Assembly (NCBI GenBank): GCA_012516075.1
Contig: JAAYXE010000159.1
Span: 1-64,000 of the forward strand
Direction of reading: 5' to 3'
Length of the DNA stretch: 64,000 bases
From: Chloroflexota bacterium
GTDB taxonomy: Bacteria > Chloroflexota > Anaerolineae > Anaerolineales > UBA4823
The notes beneath the pieces are model-generated. The model saw only the letters and a list, made by a program, of their open reading frames with translations, was not told the DNA's origin and made no database searches. A program made the translations under genes and the position numbers. This document shows positions 1-8,505 of this stretch, in pieces. Numbering within the stretch: position 1 is the first letter of the stretch; each line of letters starts with the position of its first letter.

Positions 1-2376
1 CAGGTATTTCTCTGCGATCTCACGGACCGCCTGTCGTGCAGCCAGCAGCTTCTCACTGAGATCGCCCTGTGCACCTGCTGTGCCAGTGTGTCTGCGCTGA
101 CCGTGAACCAGCAGGTCAAAGCGCATTACGCCCCGGTTTTCGACACAGATCTCTCCCCACAGTTCATCTCCTTTTTCGCCGGTTCGCTCGCCGGCAATGA
201 ACAGCCCGGGGGTATACGGCTGTCCGTTTCTGGTGACCCCTTCCTCCTCCAGCAGCTTCAGCATATGAGGGGTACCCATCGGATCCGCCTCCCCGTTCTC
301 CTCATTCCCGACCAGCAGCAGGTTCACAGGCGGATAAGGAGGTCCCTGGCGGAGCTGGTCCTTCATCCACACCAGGTAAGTGGCTACCACGGTTTTCATA
401 TCCGCTGCGCCCCGGCCCACCAGGTAATCTCCATCGACCACCGGGTTGAACTGGCTGTCGTCTGGTTCGGGCGGTACCACATCAAAATGTCCGCCCAGCA
501 TCACCGGGGCGAAGAGCCCCTCCGGGAAACCGGCGGCGATGGCAGGGTAAGTCTCCTGCTCGTGGAAGATTACCTCCAGCCCGTGATCTCGCAGATAACC
601 GGCGATGAACGCTGCCGCCCGGCTGACTTCATCCAGGCGCTCCTGCGGCGCGGCGGTCACCGACGGGATCTGGATTAACTGCCGGGCCAGGTCTACGATT
701 TCGCTGGTCTTGTCCGGATACGAGACATCCAGCATGACGGCAGGATGGTGCCGGAAACGAATGGGGGCCAGCGGATCCCTGCGCTCGTCCTCACGCGCCC
801 GCTGCAGGAACTCCGAGATTTTTCGCCCGTCCACGCCAGCTAGACTGCGGTCGCTGGCAATGCGCTCGATATCTTTCGCTACCTGGGCTTCTCGCTCTTC
901 GGCCAGAGCCTTCAACAGGTCCAGGGGAAGTTCACCTTCCTTACCAGCTTCTAGACGCAGTCGCTCACGCAGGCGTTCAGCCGTAGAGGGCATTCCGGCT
1001 GCCATCTCGACCAGCGGCTGCAGATCTTCCCACACTCCCAGCGCCTCAGCCAGCGGACGGACGCCTTGCAGCGTCCATTCGAGGAATGTGCGCATTCCCA
1101 CAGGTTTACCGTTGAACGGATTTTCAATCATCGCGCGCAGGCCGTGGCGCGCCGCCAGTTCCTCGTTCCGTCGAACGCAGGCGATATCTTCTGCATCGTA
1201 GCGAAATGCGCTGGCGAACTCGGGATCTGCGTAAATACAGGCCAGCAGCAGCTGTTTCAATGTAAGGTTGGCAGTGTCCACCTCCAGCAGATGTCCCCCG
1301 TCGTCGGTGCGCACTTCAACCCGTGCCATGGGCAGGTTGATGCGCGCCATCAGGTTCTGCATCTCAATCTGCCGGGCCATTTCCGTCCGGTCAGCGGGCT
1401 TTCCGGCGGAGTAAAGTCCGCGTGCGTAGAGTTCCTCCAGCTGCTCGCTGGTGATCTCGATCAGTCTTTCTACGGGTTCGGCGAACGAGCGCGCCCGCAC
1501 AGGGGTCCAGTTATTGTTCCCAAAACGCACGCCGCTGCGCACCAGCCGGTAAGAGATCTGCAGGTAATCCTCGTAGGAGCGGTACAGATCCGGCAGGTCC
1601 AGTTCTGACGGGTTTGGAAAGGTCAGGTTGCGCACAGAATCTTCTTCAGCCAGAAAAACTTTCGTTTCGCCGTTCAGCCGCACTGAACGAAAGGGAGTGG
1701 CTGCACTGGTGGCGATAAACAGAGCCGCAAACGCGCGCATGCGGCGCGCCGCCTGGATGTAGAACTCGCTTTTGAATTCATCCAGATGCCGGTCGCCGCG
1801 CTCCGCTGCCGAAAGGTGCATAAAATCCCAGGCAAAAAGCGGTTCGGGCAGCGAGAGGTTCGCATGCAGGCCCGCGGTTGCCAGCCGCTCACCGAACAGG
1901 TTCACACAGCGTTCCAGGTACAACCGCTTGGCTAAATGCCAAGATCTGGGGATCGAGTCTGGCCCAACCGGAACCGGCCGCGGCAGCACGCCCGGCCAGC
2001 TGTAAAGCCGCACGCCAAAGGTTCGCCCGGCCCGGCTGAGGGCGTTGATCAGCGCTGCTTCCATCAGCCGGCTCTCGTATACTGCTCCGCGTGGAGAATA
2101 ATACGGTCTCGTCACCCATTCAATCATCCAGTGAAAGACCTCCAGCTGGCTGTGGACGCGCACCCAGGGTGACAGGCATTCCGCACGCAGATAGTCGACG
2201 AACGACTGCTGGCTGGGGCCCGAACCCACCGTCAGCAGCGGGCGCAGCTCTTCATCCAGCAGGTTCCACTCCAGTTCAAACCCGCTGGCCCCATTCTCAG
2301 GCTGGCTTTCACTGGCCTTTTCCAGGGCAAGCAGGTATTTATCAGCAAACCGGTAAAGCAAGTTATCAGAGGGCAT
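1..2376 (-). CDS. Glutamate-cysteine-ligase-like / M20 metallopeptidase fusion protein (C-terminus off the left edge)
   Basis: One uninterrupted reading frame of 792 codons, with no stop before the edge. Residues about 1-545 resemble the glutamate-cysteine ligase (carboxylate-amine ligase) fold: GFELEW at 32-37, GLHANLSLPEP at 169-179, ATSAATPF at 222-229 and an RVEVRT strand near 352. From about residue 560 it is an M20 (ArgE/DapE/RocB-type) zinc peptidase: GHFDVVPPE (H630, D632), GRGAADMKT (D659), NEENG (E692, E693) and a RRHTGTAG lid-domain motif. The start ATG (base 2376) overlaps the end of the upstream aminotransferase by 11 bases, so the two are translationally coupled. The ligase part could attach, and the peptidase part remove, an amide-linked group; this is inference. 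The substrate is unknown. Both halves keep recognisable motifs, so neither looks decayed. Confidence 0.8.
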   Translation of the reverse strand, partial: MPSDNLLYRFADKYLLALEKASESQPENGASGFELEWNLLDEELRPLLTVGSGPSQQSFVDYLRAECLSPWVRVHSQLEVFHWMIEWVTRPYYSPRGAVYESRLMEAALINALSRAGRTFGVRLYSWPGVLPRPVPVGPDSIPRSWHLAKRLYLERCVNLFGERLATAGLHANLSLPEPLFAWDFMHLSAAERGDRHLDEFKSEFYIQAARRMRAFAALFIATSAATPFRSVRLNGETKVFLAEEDSVRNLTFPNPSELDLPDLYRSYEDYLQISYRLVRSGVRFGNNNWTPVRARSFAEPVERLIEITSEQLEELYARGLYSAGKPADRTEMARQIEMQNLMARINLPMARVEVRTDDGGHLLEVDTANLTLKQLLLACIYADPEFASAFRYDAEDIACVRRNEELAARHGLRAMIENPFNGKPVGMRTFLEWTLQGVRPLAEALGVWEDLQPLVEMAAGMPSTAERLRERLRLEAGKEGELPLDLLKALAEEREAQVAKDIERIASDRSLAGVDGRKISEFLQRAREDERRDPLAPIRFRHHPAVMLDVSYPDKTSEIVDLARQLIQIPSVTAAPQERLDEVSRAAAFIAGYLRDHGLEVIFHEQETYPAIAAGFPEGLFAPVMLGGHFDVVPPEPDDSQFNPVVDGDYLVGRGAADMKTVVATYLVWMKDQLRQGPPYPPVNLLLVGNEENGEADPMGTPHMLKLLEEEGVTRNGQPYTPGLFIAGERTGEKGDELWGEICVENRGVMRFDLLVHGQRRHTGTAGAQGDLSEKLLAARQAVREIAEKYL

Positions 2377-3670
2377 ACAGGCCTTCCATCAGACGCTGGG
2401 CTGCGCCCAGGGTATATTCGGGAGCGTTGGCGTAGGAAAAACGGATCCACTGCGCGCCGTACGGAGAAAAGTAAACCCCTGGTACCACCGCGACTCCGTG
2501 TTCTTCCGCCAGATACTGTCCCAGGGGTTCGCTGTCCGCCCAGCCTTTTCGCTCCAGCCACTGGCTGACTTCAATAAAGGCATAATATCCTTTACCCAGG
2601 ATGAAGCGCACACGCTGCTCCTGCAGGTACTGCTCGAGCAGCCTGCGGCTGGTGTTCGTCGGTTCCACAATCCCCCTGCAGGCTTCGGAATACCCCATTT
2701 CGTAAGCAGCCATCGCCACCGCCAGTGCGAAGTATGAGGGCATCACCGTGTGCGAAGCCCGCGCTGCAGCGAACTGGATTACTTCTTCCGCAGCGATGAG
2801 ATGACAGCAGCGAATATTCGAAGCCCCCAGGCTCTTCGTCAGCCCATCCAGAAACATCAGCCGCTTTCGATCTTCCGCATCAAATAATCGCAGGAATGTG
2901 TTCAGGTCTGCCGGCTGTTCGTCTGTGACATAGTGATACATCCAGTCAAAGAGCACGAAGGCGACCCCTAAGCGCAGCGCTTCCTGTGCCAGGCAGGCCT
3001 GTTCTTCAAGTGATAGAGTCTTTCCGGTGGGATTATCAGGAGAGGTAATGATCACCCCCGCGGCCTTTCTCCCGGATCGCTCTGCAAAGCGTACGCTTTC
3101 ACGGATGCTGTCCGGGGTCAGAGACCAGCCCGCTTCCGGTTTTCCCGGAGCGTACAGGACATTGGCCCCTACGCTGTACGGTCCCCAGTTGTACGAAATC
3201 CAGGGTACCCGGGTCGTGATGATCACATCTCCTTCCCGCCCGTGGCCCAGTGCCAGCATTGCCTGGTAGGCTTTTACCAGGGCATCTCGCCCGCCGCTCG
3301 TTCCCAGCACATTCGCCGGCCCAATGCCCAGACCAGGATCGATTCGCCAGTACTGTTCAATAACCGCCTGCCGGAACGCAGGGGTGCCAAATGGCAGGTC
3401 ATACGCGGTCCCATGCTCGATTTGCAGCTCCGCAGCACGTTCCAGGATGGCGCGCGGCACTCCCGGCAGACTGGCCCCTCCATCCCCCTGTGATGCATCG
3501 AAAACGGGCCGCTCAGGATTGCGCTCCCGGTATACCTTGAGCGACTTGTTTATGATGAACATGCGTGACGGCGGGATCGCTGCCATCTGGCTGAGGTGCC
3601 CGCTGACCGGCACCAGGTTCACTTCGGGTACGGCAAAAATGGGGGTGTCGTTGGATATATTGCTGCTCAT
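2366..3670 (-). CDS. Class I/II PLP-dependent aminotransferase
   Basis: 434 residues of the fold-type I aminotransferase family. Visible motifs are SPDNPTGK (substrate/PLP-ring Asn), FDWMYHY (PLP-contacting Tyr/Asp region) and LDGLTKSLGAS with the probable Schiff-base lysine at K279. The start ATG at 3670 follows a good Shine-Dalgarno (GGAAGGA, about 7 bases upstream). It is the first structural gene behind the Thr-rich leader/attenuator at 3756-3965 and overlaps the ligase/M20 fusion gene downstream, so the pair is one operon. Substrate specificity cannot be read from the sequence. Aminotransferases next to M20 deacylases occur in Arg, Lys and DAP synthesis, where an acyl group protects the amino group during transamination. 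Confidence 0.88.
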   Translation of the reverse strand: MSSNISNDTPIFAVPEVNLVPVSGHLSQMAAIPPSRMFIINKSLKVYRERNPERPVFDASQGDGGASLPGVPRAILERAAELQIEHGTAYDLPFGTPAFRQAVIEQYWRIDPGLGIGPANVLGTSGGRDALVKAYQAMLALGHGREGDVIITTRVPWISYNWGPYSVGANVLYAPGKPEAGWSLTPDSIRESVRFAERSGRKAAGVIITSPDNPTGKTLSLEEQACLAQEALRLGVAFVLFDWMYHYVTDEQPADLNTFLRLFDAEDRKRLMFLDGLTKSLGASNIRCCHLIAAEEVIQFAAARASHTVMPSYFALAVAMAAYEMGYSEACRGIVEPTNTSRRLLEQYLQEQRVRFILGKGYYAFIEVSQWLERKGWADSEPLGQYLAEEHGVAVVPGVYFSPYGAQWIRFSYANAPEYTLGAAQRLMEGLYAL

Positions 3671-3755
3671 CGTCGTTCCTTCCCTGGTTAAAAATTTTTC
3701 TTCTCGATCCTGTTTATCCTTTGGCTAGAAATGAGCTGCTTTGATCTCACCGCTT

Positions 3756-3789
3756 AAGAAAAACGCCCCGGTCTTACGATCGGGGCGTT
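3756..3789 (-). terminator. Attenuator terminator (segments 3:4) upstream of the aminotransferase operon
   Basis: Read on the minus strand: AACGCCCCGATC (3789-3778), a four-base loop GTAA, then GACCGGGGCGTT (3773-3762), followed by TTTCTT (3761-3756). The stem has nine contiguous pairs, one A-C mismatch and two more pairs, so it is a good intrinsic terminator. It lies after the leader peptide stop (3813) and 86 bases before the aminotransferase start, so unless prevented it would end transcription before the operon. Confidence 0.85.
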
Positions 3790-3812
3790 GGTAAGGTCAT
3801 GGGAACAGGTTT

Positions 3813-3926
3813 TCAATTTGCTGCTACCTGTGTTTTCACCGCGCCAGAACGCCCCGTGGTCCATGTAGTGACCACGGTATTGGTAGTGGTATTGGCATTG
3901 GTGAAAAGAACAGTCATTATGTCCAT
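3813..3926 (-). CDS. Threonine-rich leader peptide (37 aa)
   Basis: Short frame starting at ATG 3926, with a second in-frame ATG at 3917. Its core reads TNANTTTNTVVTTWTTG: nine of sixteen residues from position 9 to 24 are Thr, encoded by ACC, ACT, ACA and ACG. The composition recalls the E. coli thr leader. The predicted transcription start (about 3929-3931) lies only a few bases before the first ATG, so translation may be leaderless, or start at 3917 after a short weak leader. The coding region spans hairpin 1:2 and ends 24 bases before the terminator stem. The alternative is a chance frame over a short ACCAAT-type simple repeat; the matching RNA pairings argue against that. Confidence 0.7.
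   Translation of the reverse strand: MDIMTVLFTNANTTTNTVVTTWTTGRSGAVKTQVAAN
3848..3877 (-). promoter_or_regulatory. Anti-antiterminator / antiterminator segments of a threonine-type attenuator
   Basis: Segment 1 CCGTGGTC (3877-3870) pairs perfectly with segment 2 GACCACGG (3861-3854), giving an 8-bp stem with an 8-base loop. Segment 2' CGGGGCGTT (3856-3848) overlaps segment 2 by three bases and is perfectly complementary to the left arm of the downstream terminator, AACGCCCCG (3789-3781). The 2':3 pairing therefore excludes the 3:4 terminator, because 2' is identical in sequence to segment 4. Segment 1 lies in codons 17-19 of the leader peptide, just after a run of Thr codons. A ribosome stalled on Thr codons would cover segment 1, free 2', and allow read-through. 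The pairings are seen directly; function is inferred. Confidence 0.75.
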
Positions 3927-3936
3927 ATTGCGCCGA

Positions 3937-3965
3937 ACTATATCACAACCGGCTCAACTCGTCAA
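3937..3965 (-). promoter_or_regulatory. Sigma-70-type promoter of the attenuated aminotransferase operon
   Basis: Minus strand: -35 TTGACG (3965-3960), 17-bp spacer, -10 TATAGT (3942-3937). It lies within 40 bases after the polyprenyl synthase stop codon and directly before the Thr-rich leader peptide. Confidence 0.8.
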
Positions 3966-3975
3966 TGAATTGCTG

Positions 3976-4956
3976 TTAAAAGTGGCGGTCGCTCACATAG
4001 TGAGCCAGATCGGCCAGGGCATGCTTTTCGGGAGTATCAGGCATGTCTTCCAGGATTTCAAGCGAGCGCTCCACGTACGCCCGGGCTTCTTCCATTGCCT
4101 TTTCGATCGCTCCGCTGGAGCGGATATCGTTGACAACCCTTTCCAGTGTGGCTTCACTGTAATGCTTCCCGCTGATCACTTCCCGAATCCCATCATGCTC
4201 AGGATGTGCTTCCACGAAGTACAGCGCAGGAAGGGTTACCAGCCCCTGGCGCAGGTCATTCGCCACTGGCTTGCCAACGGTTTCCTGTTCTCCGGTGAAG
4301 TCGAGAATATCGTCGACGATCTGGAATGCCATACCGATTCCGTAGCCGAATTCACGCATATTCTCTTTCACATAATCATCCACTTCCGCCAGGATCGATG
4401 AAGCGCTGGTCGCAAGCTCGAACATGGATGCCGTCTTGGCATAAATGCGCTGGTAGTAGTTCTCTCGGCTGATAACTCCCTTGCTGGAAAACAACTGCGT
4501 GATTTCTCCGTCGACGATGACCGCCAGCGTCCTTGCAAAGAGCCGGATGACTTCGGGAGACCGGGTTTCTGCTGCCAGTTGGGCGGCGCGAGCAAATACG
4601 AAATCTCCCGTCAGAACCGTGGCAGCAGGAGACCACTGGGAATTTAACGTGGCGATACCGCGCCGCAGCAGAGCTCCGTCGATCAGATCGTCGTGCACCA
4701 GGGTGGCGGTATGCAGCAGTTCAATCGCCGCAGCCAGGGTGATTAGTTTCTCCTGATTCCCACCGAACATTCCTCCGGTGAGCAGCGCAATAGCAGGGCG
4801 AATTCGTTTTCCTCCGGAAGAGAGCAGGTGCTCCAGAGCAGCGCCCAGGTCCGGATGGTGCCCCTCGGCCTGGGCGCGCATCAGTTCCTCTACTTTCGGG
4901 ATGATAGCCTGGACCGGGGTGAAAAAATTTACCGTGTGCGATGGTTTGTTCACCAA
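3976..4956 (-). CDS. Polyprenyl diphosphate synthase (trans-isoprenyl diphosphate synthase)
   Basis: 326 residues, normal length for the family. The first Asp-rich motif is in LVHDDLIDGALLRRG, the second is FQIVDDILDFTG; both bind Mg-diphosphate. GGKRIRPA near residue 50 binds IPP. The enzyme condenses IPP units onto an allylic diphosphate to make a long prenyl chain, presumably the quinone side chain; the chain length cannot be told. The gene overlaps tatD by 7 bases and ends just before the promoter of the next unit. Confidence 0.92.
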   Translation of the reverse strand: MVNKPSHTVNFFTPVQAIIPKVEELMRAQAEGHHPDLGAALEHLLSSGGKRIRPAIALLTGGMFGGNQEKLITLAAAIELLHTATLVHDDLIDGALLRRGIATLNSQWSPAATVLTGDFVFARAAQLAAETRSPEVIRLFARTLAVIVDGEITQLFSSKGVISRENYYQRIYAKTASMFELATSASSILAEVDDYVKENMREFGYGIGMAFQIVDDILDFTGEQETVGKPVANDLRQGLVTLPALYFVEAHPEHDGIREVISGKHYSEATLERVVNDIRSSGAIEKAMEEARAYVERSLEILEDMPDTPEKHALADLAHYVSDRHF

Positions 4957-5762
4957 TTAAACAACCTCTTCGCGTTCATCGTTGTGATGTCCGCAATGAT
5001 TTCTAGTGGTTTCTGTTTTAATTCTGCGATTTTCTCCGCCACGAGGCGAACTCGCGCGGGTTCGTTTCTTTTTCCGCGATAAGGATGCGGGGTCAGAAAC
5101 GGGGCGTCCGTTTCCACCAGCAGCCTCTCTTCAGGCAGCCTGGTGACCAGGTCCTGGAGCTTTGGGGCGTTTTTGAAGGTTACCGGCCCCGTAATTCCAA
5201 TCATAAAATTGAGTTCGAGGGCTTTCTCGGCCTCTGAAAGTCCGGCGCTGAAGGAATGCAGCACGCCTGGCCGTTCTGCCAGAGGAGAACCGTTTGATTT
5301 CAGTTCTTCCAGCCACTCTTCTACGATGTTAAGAACATCCATGCTCGCCCGCCGGTCTTCACTGCTGGCGTCGCGGGTGTGGATCACCACAGGGAGATCG
5401 AGCTCGGCTGCTAAATCGAGCTGTTCACGAAAGATTCTCTGCTGCACCTCTGCCGGGGTGCGGTCCCAGTAATAGTCGATCCCGATCTCCCCAATCGCGA
5501 CCACTTTCGCATCCTGTCCCAGGGCTTTCAACTGGCTGCGCGTCTCTGGAGTCCATTTCGTGCCTTCGTTCGGATGAACCCCAACACAGGCGTAGACAGG
5601 GTCATATGTGTGCGCCAGTTGCACCACCGAACGGCTGGTCTCAAGATCGATGGCCGGGTTCAGGATGCGGGTAACGCCTGCATCTAGGGCCCGAGCCAGG
5701 GTTTCTTCACGGTCGTCATTAAAAACCTCGAAATCTAGATGGCAGTGAGTGTCAACGAGCAA
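4950..5762 (-). CDS. tatD: TatD family metal-dependent hydrolase
   Basis: 270 residues, amidohydrolase TIM barrel. Metal ligands are visible in MLVDTHCHLD (residues 1-10), IGEIGIDYYW, VIHTRD and LVETDAPFL. TatD proteins are Mg-dependent 3'-5' exo/endonucleases or related deoxyribonucleases. The start codon abuts the stop of the phosphohexomutase upstream (5763), and its end overlaps the polyprenyl synthase start by 7 bases, so the three genes form an operon. Confidence 0.93.
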   Translation of the reverse strand: MLVDTHCHLDFEVFNDDREETLARALDAGVTRILNPAIDLETSRSVVQLAHTYDPVYACVGVHPNEGTKWTPETRSQLKALGQDAKVVAIGEIGIDYYWDRTPAEVQQRIFREQLDLAAELDLPVVIHTRDASSEDRRASMDVLNIVEEWLEELKSNGSPLAERPGVLHSFSAGLSEAEKALELNFMIGITGPVTFKNAPKLQDLVTRLPEERLLVETDAPFLTPHPYRGKRNEPARVRLVAEKIAELKQKPLEIIADITTMNAKRLFNW

Positions 5763-7184
5763 TTATCGAATCCCTGCAACGGCCAGCCCATCCTTCAGGA
5801 TCTCCTGCACCTTATCCGGATGAGTGGTTTCCGTGTATACCCGGATAATCGGTTCGGTACCCGAGAACCGGATCAGCAGCCAGCCGCCATCTTCCAGATT
5901 GAACTTATACCCGTCGGTTGTGTCCAGGCCGGTTACTTTCAGGCCTCCCAGATATTCCGGATTCGAACTCTGAATCAGCCTCTCGCGCTCGGCTCGATCT
6001 CCAGTGAACATGGTGTCGATGCGGTCGTAGTAATGTGCTCCAACTTTTTCAAAAAGCAAATCCAGCAGTTCGGACGGCTTTTTGTTCAGGCGTACCATCA
6101 TATCCAGGATGTACAGACCGGCCAGAATACCATCGCGCTCCGGTACGTGGTTGGCGAAGGCATAGCCGCCCGATTCTTCGCCGCCGATCATCGCGTTTGT
6201 TTCCAGCATTTTCGGGGCGACATACTTAAAGCCCACGCCCGTAGGATAAACCGGGACATCGTAAATCTTGCCCAGAACATCCAGCATGGAGGTTGTTGAG
6301 AGCGTCTTGACGATCGGCCCGCGCATGCCGCGCACTTCGAGCAGGTAATAGGCCAGCAGACCATAAACCCGCAGCTGGTCAATGAAACGGCCGTGTTCGT
6401 CACCCACACCCAGACGGTCTGCGTCTCCATCGGTGATGATCAGCACATCGGCTTTTTCATCCAGTGTCTTCTGCAGCCCAACGTCCACATTCGGCCGGAT
6501 GGGTTCGGGCCGTTTCATCTCCGGAAAGATCGGATTACGCTGGTTGTGGATCTCGAAGACCTCGGTTTTGCCTCCGCACAGCAGTCTCGGGAACCAGCCC
6601 GCGCCGTTGCCCCACATCGGATCGACCATAATCCTCAGCCCGGCGTCCTGAATGGGTTTCAGATCCAGCAGGTTATGGATTTGTTCGATGTATGCAGGTG
6701 CAGGGTCAAACTTGACCACTTTGCCGTCGTCGATCGCTTCGCTCAGCGGTACCCGCTTCACCTGGTCTTCAGTTTCTGGGATCAGGCTTTCGATCTCCAG
6801 CAGACCTTCCGGATCGATTGCGCCGCCAAACTTATTGCGGACTTTAAACCCATTGTCTGTTGGCGGGTTATGAGAAGCGGTGATATTGATGGCGCCGGCA
6901 GCCTTCTTATTGACTACGGAGTACGCAATCACAGGTGTCGGTGTAGCACCGTCCGTCAGATAAACCCGCAGACCATTTGCGGCGAGAACCTCGGCAGCCG
7001 CAGCGGCAAAGTTTTCAGAATGAAAGCGCTTATCGTGACCAATAACCACCCACTCATCCTGATAGCCGTGGTTGAGTAAATAGGCGGCAAATCCCTGGGC
7101 GCACCGGCGCAGATTGGCAAATGTATAATCCTCTGCGATCACCCCCCGCCAGCCATCCGTGCCGAATTTAATCTTTGTTGCCAT
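5763..7184 (-). CDS. Alpha-D-phosphohexomutase (phosphoglucomutase/phosphomannomutase)
   Basis: 473 residues. Four diagnostic sites are present: catalytic phosphoserine loop [11 protein letters not shown], metal loop DGDADRLG, sugar-specificity loop GEESGGYAF and phosphate-binding [10 protein letters not shown]. It interconverts hexose 1- and 6-phosphates; glucose versus mannose preference is not determinable here. The start follows a strong Shine-Dalgarno (GGGAGGAG). A second, fused mutase is encoded at 25161-27368. Confidence 0.92.
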   Translation of the reverse strand: MATKIKFGTDGWRGVIAEDYTFANLRRCAQGFAAYLLNHGYQDEWVVIGHDKRFHSENFAAAAAEVLAANGLRVYLTDGATPTPVIAYSVVNKKAAGAINITASHNPPTDNGFKVRNKFGGAIDPEGLLEIESLIPETEDQVKRVPLSEAIDDGKVVKFDPAPAYIEQIHNLLDLKPIQDAGLRIMVDPMWGNGAGWFPRLLCGGKTEVFEIHNQRNPIFPEMKRPEPIRPNVDVGLQKTLDEKADVLIITDGDADRLGVGDEHGRFIDQLRVYGLLAYYLLEVRGMRGPIVKTLSTTSMLDVLGKIYDVPVYPTGVGFKYVAPKMLETNAMIGGEESGGYAFANHVPERDGILAGLYILDMMVRLNKKPSELLDLLFEKVGAHYYDRIDTMFTGDRAERERLIQSSNPEYLGGLKVTGLDTTDGYKFNLEDGGWLLIRFSGTEPIIRVYTETTHPDKVQEILKDGLAVAGIR

Positions 7185-7226
7185 CCACTCCTCCCGGGTC
7201 CATAAGTGAGAATAAGAACAAAAAGT

Positions 7227-7256
7227 ATTATATCAGCGGATTATTGCCTGTGATAA
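7227..7256 (-). promoter_or_regulatory. Probable promoter of the phosphohexomutase-tatD-prenyl synthase operon
   Basis: Minus strand: perfect -10 TATAAT (7232-7227) with a partial -35 TTATCA (7256-7251) at 18 bp. It lies in the AT-rich 142-bp divergent gap in front of the mutase and the plus-strand cysteine desulfurase. Confidence 0.6.
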
Positions 7257-7326
7257 GGTAAATATACGATATTTTTCCTAGGAATTAGCAAAACCCAAAT
7301 CAACCAACTCGATTAAAATAACCAGC

Positions 7327-8505
7327 ATGAATGATGTTCATCCCAAGATATACCTGGATTATGCAGCCACCACGCCCGTTGATCCTCGCGTGGTGGAAAC
7401 CATGCTGCCATACTTCAACCAGCTCTTCGGCAACCCGTCTTCCGTGCACACTTTTGGGCAGTTAGCCGAAGCAGCCCTGGAGGAAGCGCGCGAGAGCGTG
7501 GCGGCGGTCCTCGGCGCCAGCCCTGCTGAGATCATTTTCACCGGCTGCGGGTCTGAGAGCGATAATCTGGCGCTGCGCGGCGCCGCATTTTCTGCCCGAC
7601 AGCAGCGGGGGGCGAACCATATCCTCATCAGTCCTGTTGAGCACCATGCGGTATCTCACACCGCGGCTCAGCTCGCCAGCCTGCACGGTTTCGAGGTCGA
7701 GCTGCTTCCCGTCGATCCTTACGGGCAGGTCCACCCACAGGCCGTTGCAGACCGGCTGCGGGATGATACCGCGATGGTTTCTGTAATTTATGCCAACAAC
7801 GAAATCGGCACTATCAACCCGATTGCTGAAATCGGTGCAGTGTGCCGGGCTCGCGGGGTCACGTTTCATACGGATGCAGTTCAGGCGGCTGGATATCTGC
7901 CGCTGGATGTTGACGCTCTGAATGTCGATCTTATGGCGCTGGGCGCGCATAAGTTTTATGGCCCCAAGGGGGTTGGAGCGCTGTATGTGCGCAGGGGGAC
8001 TTCGCTGACTCCGGTAATCACAGGCGGAGGGCAGGAATCCGGTCTGCGTGCGGGCACCCACAATATCCCTTACATCTGTGGGATGTCCAGAGCGCTGCAG
8101 TTAGCCGTGGAGGAGCGCCAGCAGCGAGTGGCCCACGTCCAGCCTCTGCGCGACCTCATCATTGAGCGGGTGCTCAGCGACATCCCCAGCGTGCAGCTAA
8201 CCGGCCACCCCCAGCAGCGTCTGCCCAATCACGCCAGCTTTGTATTCGAGAAGGTGGACGGGAACGCCCTGCTGATGATGCTCGATGTCGAAGGGTTTGC
8301 ATGCTCGTCCGGATCGGCCTGCAAGACAGGCAGCCCGGAGCCATCTGAAGTCCTCCTGTCCACCGGCTTTACACCGGAATGGGCGCTGGGTTCACTGCGC
8401 GTCACCCTGGGCGTCAACACCACACGAGAACAGATTGACCAGTTCCTGGATGTGCTCCCCGGGCTGGTCGAGCGCGCGCGTCATCTCACGGGGGTCGTCG
8501 AATGA
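7327..8505 (+). CDS. Cysteine desulfurase (NifS/IscS family)
   Basis: 392 residues, fold-type I PLP enzyme that removes sulfur from cysteine as enzyme persulfide. HAVSHT (PLP-stacking His), LGAHKFYGPKG (Schiff-base Lys) and the active-site Cys loop SSGSACKTGSPEPS are present. Its stop overlaps the mnmA start (ATGA), so it probably supplies sulfur directly to MnmA for tRNA thiolation. It may also serve Fe-S assembly, since no other desulfurase is in the window. Confidence 0.93.
   Translation: MNDVHPKIYLDYAATTPVDPRVVETMLPYFNQLFGNPSSVHTFGQLAEAALEEARESVAAVLGASPAEIIFTGCGSESDNLALRGAAFSARQQRGANHILISPVEHHAVSHTAAQLASLHGFEVELLPVDPYGQVHPQAVADRLRDDTAMVSVIYANNEIGTINPIAEIGAVCRARGVTFHTDAVQAAGYLPLDVDALNVDLMALGAHKFYGPKGVGALYVRRGTSLTPVITGGGQESGLRAGTHNIPYICGMSRALQLAVEERQQRVAHVQPLRDLIIERVLSDIPSVQLTGHPQQRLPNHASFVFEKVDGNALLMMLDVEGFACSSGSACKTGSPEPSEVLLSTGFTPEWALGSLRVTLGVNTTREQIDQFLDVLPGLVERARHLTGVVE

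Noticed and set aside
88-1608. Several plus-strand frames of 180-198 codons at the left edge
   Set aside because: They lie opposite the continuous minus-strand ligase/M20 frame, whose product has recognisable motifs; the plus frames have no ribosome sites or known motifs.
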